NCBI GenBank assembly: GCA_002309655.1
Contig: DBXM01000025.1
Coordinates: 1 to 44,369, forward strand
Direction of reading: 5' to 3'
DNA from: Mageeibacillus sp. UBA1212
GTDB taxonomy: Bacteria; Bacillota; Clostridia; UBA1212
Length of the DNA stretch: 44,369 bases
Position 1 is the first letter of the stretch, and each line of letters opens with the position of its first letter. This document shows, piece by piece, positions 42,099-44,369 of this stretch. A model generated the notes under the pieces. That model had not been told where the DNA came from. It ran no database searches and saw nothing but the letters and a program-made list of their open reading frames with translations. The translations under genes were made by a program, and so were the position numbers.

Positions 42099-42269
42099 GG
42101 TTTGTTACACAAATGCATAGGCGTAGGGTATACTGTCGAAATGGCGTTTGACGAATTTGCGATATGTTCGAATAACAACAAAGACTGTTACGACCATGTT
42201 TATAGTAGTTCATCATTTAGGGATAGTATTGTGATTGCAGGTGATTTGTCGTATGCTTTTGGGTATTGA
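42099..42269 (+). pseudogene. Possible C-terminal stub of a fourth caspase-like gene
   Basis: Directly after the lipoprotein 3 stop and in the same frame, ~56 start-less codons read CIGVGYTVEMAFDEFAICSN, then FRDSIVIAGDLSYAFGY. GYTVEMAFDEFA resembles GLSVAYACAYAS and GKSIHDSINDA in the better copies, and the GDLSY end resembles GDASL in the third. The match is short, so this is tentative. Lipoprotein 4 follows. Confidence 0.35.
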
Positions 42270-42335
42270 CAGTGCAGTGGCACGCTAACAATGCAACGAT
42301 TAGTTATTTCTTTTGAAGTACACGGGAGGTTTACT

Positions 42336-43310
42336 GTGAAAAACAAAATGAGAATCAAATTACTTGCGGTATTATTACTCACTATAATTGTTTTCATTTG
42401 CTGCAGTTGCAGCAAGACGGAAACTTGTTATACATATTTGGTTCCTGATTTAATTAGTCTTCGCGGAACAACAGCCGGTCTGAACGTCAGGGATGATATC
42501 GGTATCGGCGCACCCAGGAATTCAAAATCAATAGTAATGGCAGGTGTCCCCGAAGAATACACCGTCGAATTTCTGGGTAGGAATTATACCGGTAAATATG
42601 AGTATAGTTCCAAAGTGGGAGGAGAATATACACACAAGTACAGTGGTGACTCATATTACTTCCGTTTAGGACAAGATTTAAAACCGTACAATATATACTT
42701 TTCGGGAAACAATCCTTCTTTGGACATCAGTGAAAAGATATTTCCAAAGTTGTCTGAAGCAGAATTGATCGAAAAGGCAACGGCAATATTCGATAAATAC
42801 GGAAACGAAGGAATTGATTTATGCAGAACCCCGGCGTTAAAAATCAAAGAGTACAAGTCAGGGAAGAGCTCTGTTCAAAGAGAATACGTAGTTAGTTTTA
42901 ACTACTTGGACGAAAGGATAAAGAACGAGCCGGCTTTCTATGTGATTTTTTCCGGTTATGGGGATATCAGGGCTTCAAGTCTTGCGTTCTATGACCTTGG
43001 AGCGCCGTGGATGTTTGTTCAAAAGAATCTCTCATACGACGATGATCTGATCAAGAAAGATATACAGGAACAATGTAACCGGTATTTAAAACAATTTGAG
43101 GACAGACAGGATCTGGAAATTACAAAAACAGAGATTGATGACGGGGAAATAAGGTATATTTATATAGGTGATGAAATGCACATAGGAGTATACACACGTG
43201 CAACGATCTTTTATATACAGGAATATCCGGACGATTTTGTCGAAAAAGGATATACCGATAAGTATGTGGAAGAAACGTCGATGCTTCAATTTGTGACATT
43301 ATTGGACTAA
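42336..43310 (+). CDS. Array lipoprotein 4
   Basis: A 324-residue lipoprotein with lipobox region FICCSC (Cys about 24-26). Start is GTG 42336 with GGGAGGT 6 nt upstream; the in-frame ATG at 42291 has no such site. Blocks in common with the other array lipoproteins: YTVEFLGRNYTGKYEYSS, SEAELIEKATAIFDKYG, FYVIFSGYGDIRA. Confidence 0.7.
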   Translation: MKNKMRIKLLAVLLLTIIVFICCSCSKTETCYTYLVPDLISLRGTTAGLNVRDDIGIGAPRNSKSIVMAGVPEEYTVEFLGRNYTGKYEYSSKVGGEYTHKYSGDSYYFRLGQDLKPYNIYFSGNNPSLDISEKIFPKLSEAELIEKATAIFDKYGNEGIDLCRTPALKIKEYKSGKSSVQREYVVSFNYLDERIKNEPAFYVIFSGYGDIRASSLAFYDLGAPWMFVQKNLSYDDDLIKKDIQEQCNRYLKQFEDRQDLEITKTEIDDGEIRYIYIGDEMHIGVYTRATIFYIQEYPDDFVEKGYTDKYVEETSMLQFVTLLD

Positions 43311-43418
43311 CGTTTATACAGTTCTTGTGGGGAAAGGATTTAACATGTTGTGTATAGCTTCTTATATACAGGAGTAAATGATAATCAACAGTAACTGTGT
43401 TTACGGAAAGGAACGATA

Positions 43419-44336
43419 ATGAAACTAAAGGTATTGTTTTTGGTTTGGGTTATTATAGCAGCATTTATGCTCTTAATGGCATGCGGCAAAACAAATGAAC
43501 CCGGCACAAGATTTAAAATTGACTTCGGTGCAGTGGGAGATGACCATTGGGACATTTCTAACGTTAAAATGGAATATGACGATAATGTATTAGAGAAAAA
43601 GATTTCCGGCAAAACTGCTTATATTTATGGCTCTTCAAAGATTGAAAATTATGATGATATTGCTGGACAATTTGGATTTACAGCCGTGCAAATTCTCCCT
43701 GCTGTCGATGATGTTGTTGAATATCAGGATATATCAGATGACCGTATCAGAAGGCTTCTTATTTGGCCAACAGGAAAAATTCGATATGATACAGGCGTGA
43801 AGGAAACGTCTTTTGCAACAAAAGTAAATCAGAACGATTGTGTTGAAATTTCGAAACAAGTATTAGAGCAATATGGTTTAACAAGCCACATGTTTGACAG
43901 CGAATGGAATTACAGTGAAAGCAGGCTGACTGATCCGCAAGACAATAAAACAACGGTTATCGGATATACTGTGTTTCTTCATTTTTTACTGGACGGAACA
44001 AGCCTGTACGGTGAACCTCGTGTGACTGTAAAGTTCAACGGCAATGGCGAAGTCGTTTCGATAATGTACAATATGCCGGATTATGTAAAGGGAGATGTAG
44101 CGAGTATTAAAAGCGTGAGCCGGATACTACAAAGTATTCAGCGTGGCGAAGTGCCTGTAATGTATGACTTGGATAGTATTCCAGATCGAATTACAATAGA
44201 AGATGTCGAATTATGTTATTATTCCCAAACATTTGAGGAAAATGTCGCTATTGCTCAGCCTATATACGTTTTCAATTCAGTTGGTCATTATGAAAATGAA
44301 GAGGTGCCATTTAGAATAGTCGCTCAGGCGAATTAG
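43419..44336 (+). CDS. Array lipoprotein 5
   Basis: A 305-residue lipoprotein, lipobox LMAC (Cys about 22). It shares the helix DCVEISKQVLEQYGL and the strand pair VTVKFNGNGEVVSIMY with the family. No caspase-like remnant is visible in the 108 bp before it, so this would be an orphan partner gene. AAAGGA precedes the ATG. Confidence 0.68.
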   Translation: MKLKVLFLVWVIIAAFMLLMACGKTNEPGTRFKIDFGAVGDDHWDISNVKMEYDDNVLEKKISGKTAYIYGSSKIENYDDIAGQFGFTAVQILPAVDDVVEYQDISDDRIRRLLIWPTGKIRYDTGVKETSFATKVNQNDCVEISKQVLEQYGLTSHMFDSEWNYSESRLTDPQDNKTTVIGYTVFLHFLLDGTSLYGEPRVTVKFNGNGEVVSIMYNMPDYVKGDVASIKSVSRILQSIQRGEVPVMYDLDSIPDRITIEDVELCYYSQTFEENVAIAQPIYVFNSVGHYENEEVPFRIVAQAN

Positions 44337-44369
44337 TTACTGTATTGGCCTGTGGAGTGTGGTGGAAAT

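Overview
The window reads as a chromosomal segment of an uncultured-type, fairly GC-rich member of the Clostridia (Bacillota). The case rests on AGGAGG-type ribosome binding sites, frequent GTG/TTG starts, lipoproteins with Thr/Pro/Glu-rich linkers, ComEC next to HolA, a Bacillota-style PyrR plus uracil permease, a meso-diaminopimelate dehydrogenase and a KtrAB-type potassium system. This is inference from gene content; no 16S rRNA is present.

Layout. (1) 1-3650 is an accessory island of lower GC: an AbrB/MazE-PIN toxin-antitoxin pair whose toxin has lost its C-terminus, a Phd-Doc pair, two decayed HNH-endonuclease fragments flanking Phd-Doc, a Fic AMP-transferase with its own XRE DNA-binding head, and a nucleotidyltransferase whose 3' end runs into IS-end-like repeats. 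(2) 3700-4210 is a minus-strand operon tRNA-Gly, tRNA-Arg, 5S rRNA, tRNA-Asn with a good promoter and terminator. (3) 4404-15871 holds plus-strand housekeeping and surface genes: comEC, holA, a Cthe_2159-like beta-helix lipoprotein, a phosphatase lipoprotein, a secreted Ig-like protein, an alpha/beta hydrolase, pyrR and uraA. (4) 15956-22205 is a minus-strand group for glycoside use: a UroD-family protein, a discoidin-type lipoprotein, a two-domain SGNH-esterase/GH1 beta-glucosidase and a lipoprotein with a glycosidase-like barrel. (5) 22474-26659 carries ddh, ktrB, ktrA and an MscS channel (cell wall and ion/osmotic balance). (6) 26937-28301 is one membrane protein of unknown role. (7) 28518-33230 is a tight sugar operon: fucose-isomerase-like enzyme, FGGY kinase, DUF4432 mutarotase-like protein and class II aldolase.

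(8) 33311-44369 is the most unusual part. It is a partly decayed tandem array built from one module: terminator, 21-bp perfect palindrome, promoter, XRE/sigma-region-4 chimeric regulator, anti-sigma-like transmembrane sensor, RICIN/caspase-like protease, lipoprotein. The regulator occurs three times (only the middle copy is full length) behind the same palindrome. The caspase-like protein occurs as one near-complete copy, one C-terminal half and two short C-terminal stubs. Each of these four is followed directly by a divergent lipoprotein of about 300 residues, and a fifth lipoprotein ends the window. The pattern resembles polymorphic toxin/immunity loci, in which toxin C-termini with their neutralising partners pile up behind an active locus. 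I propose, as inference, that the lipoproteins are surface-anchored inhibitors or partners of the caspase-like domains and that the regulator/sensor pair controls the locus. The array appears to continue beyond the right edge.
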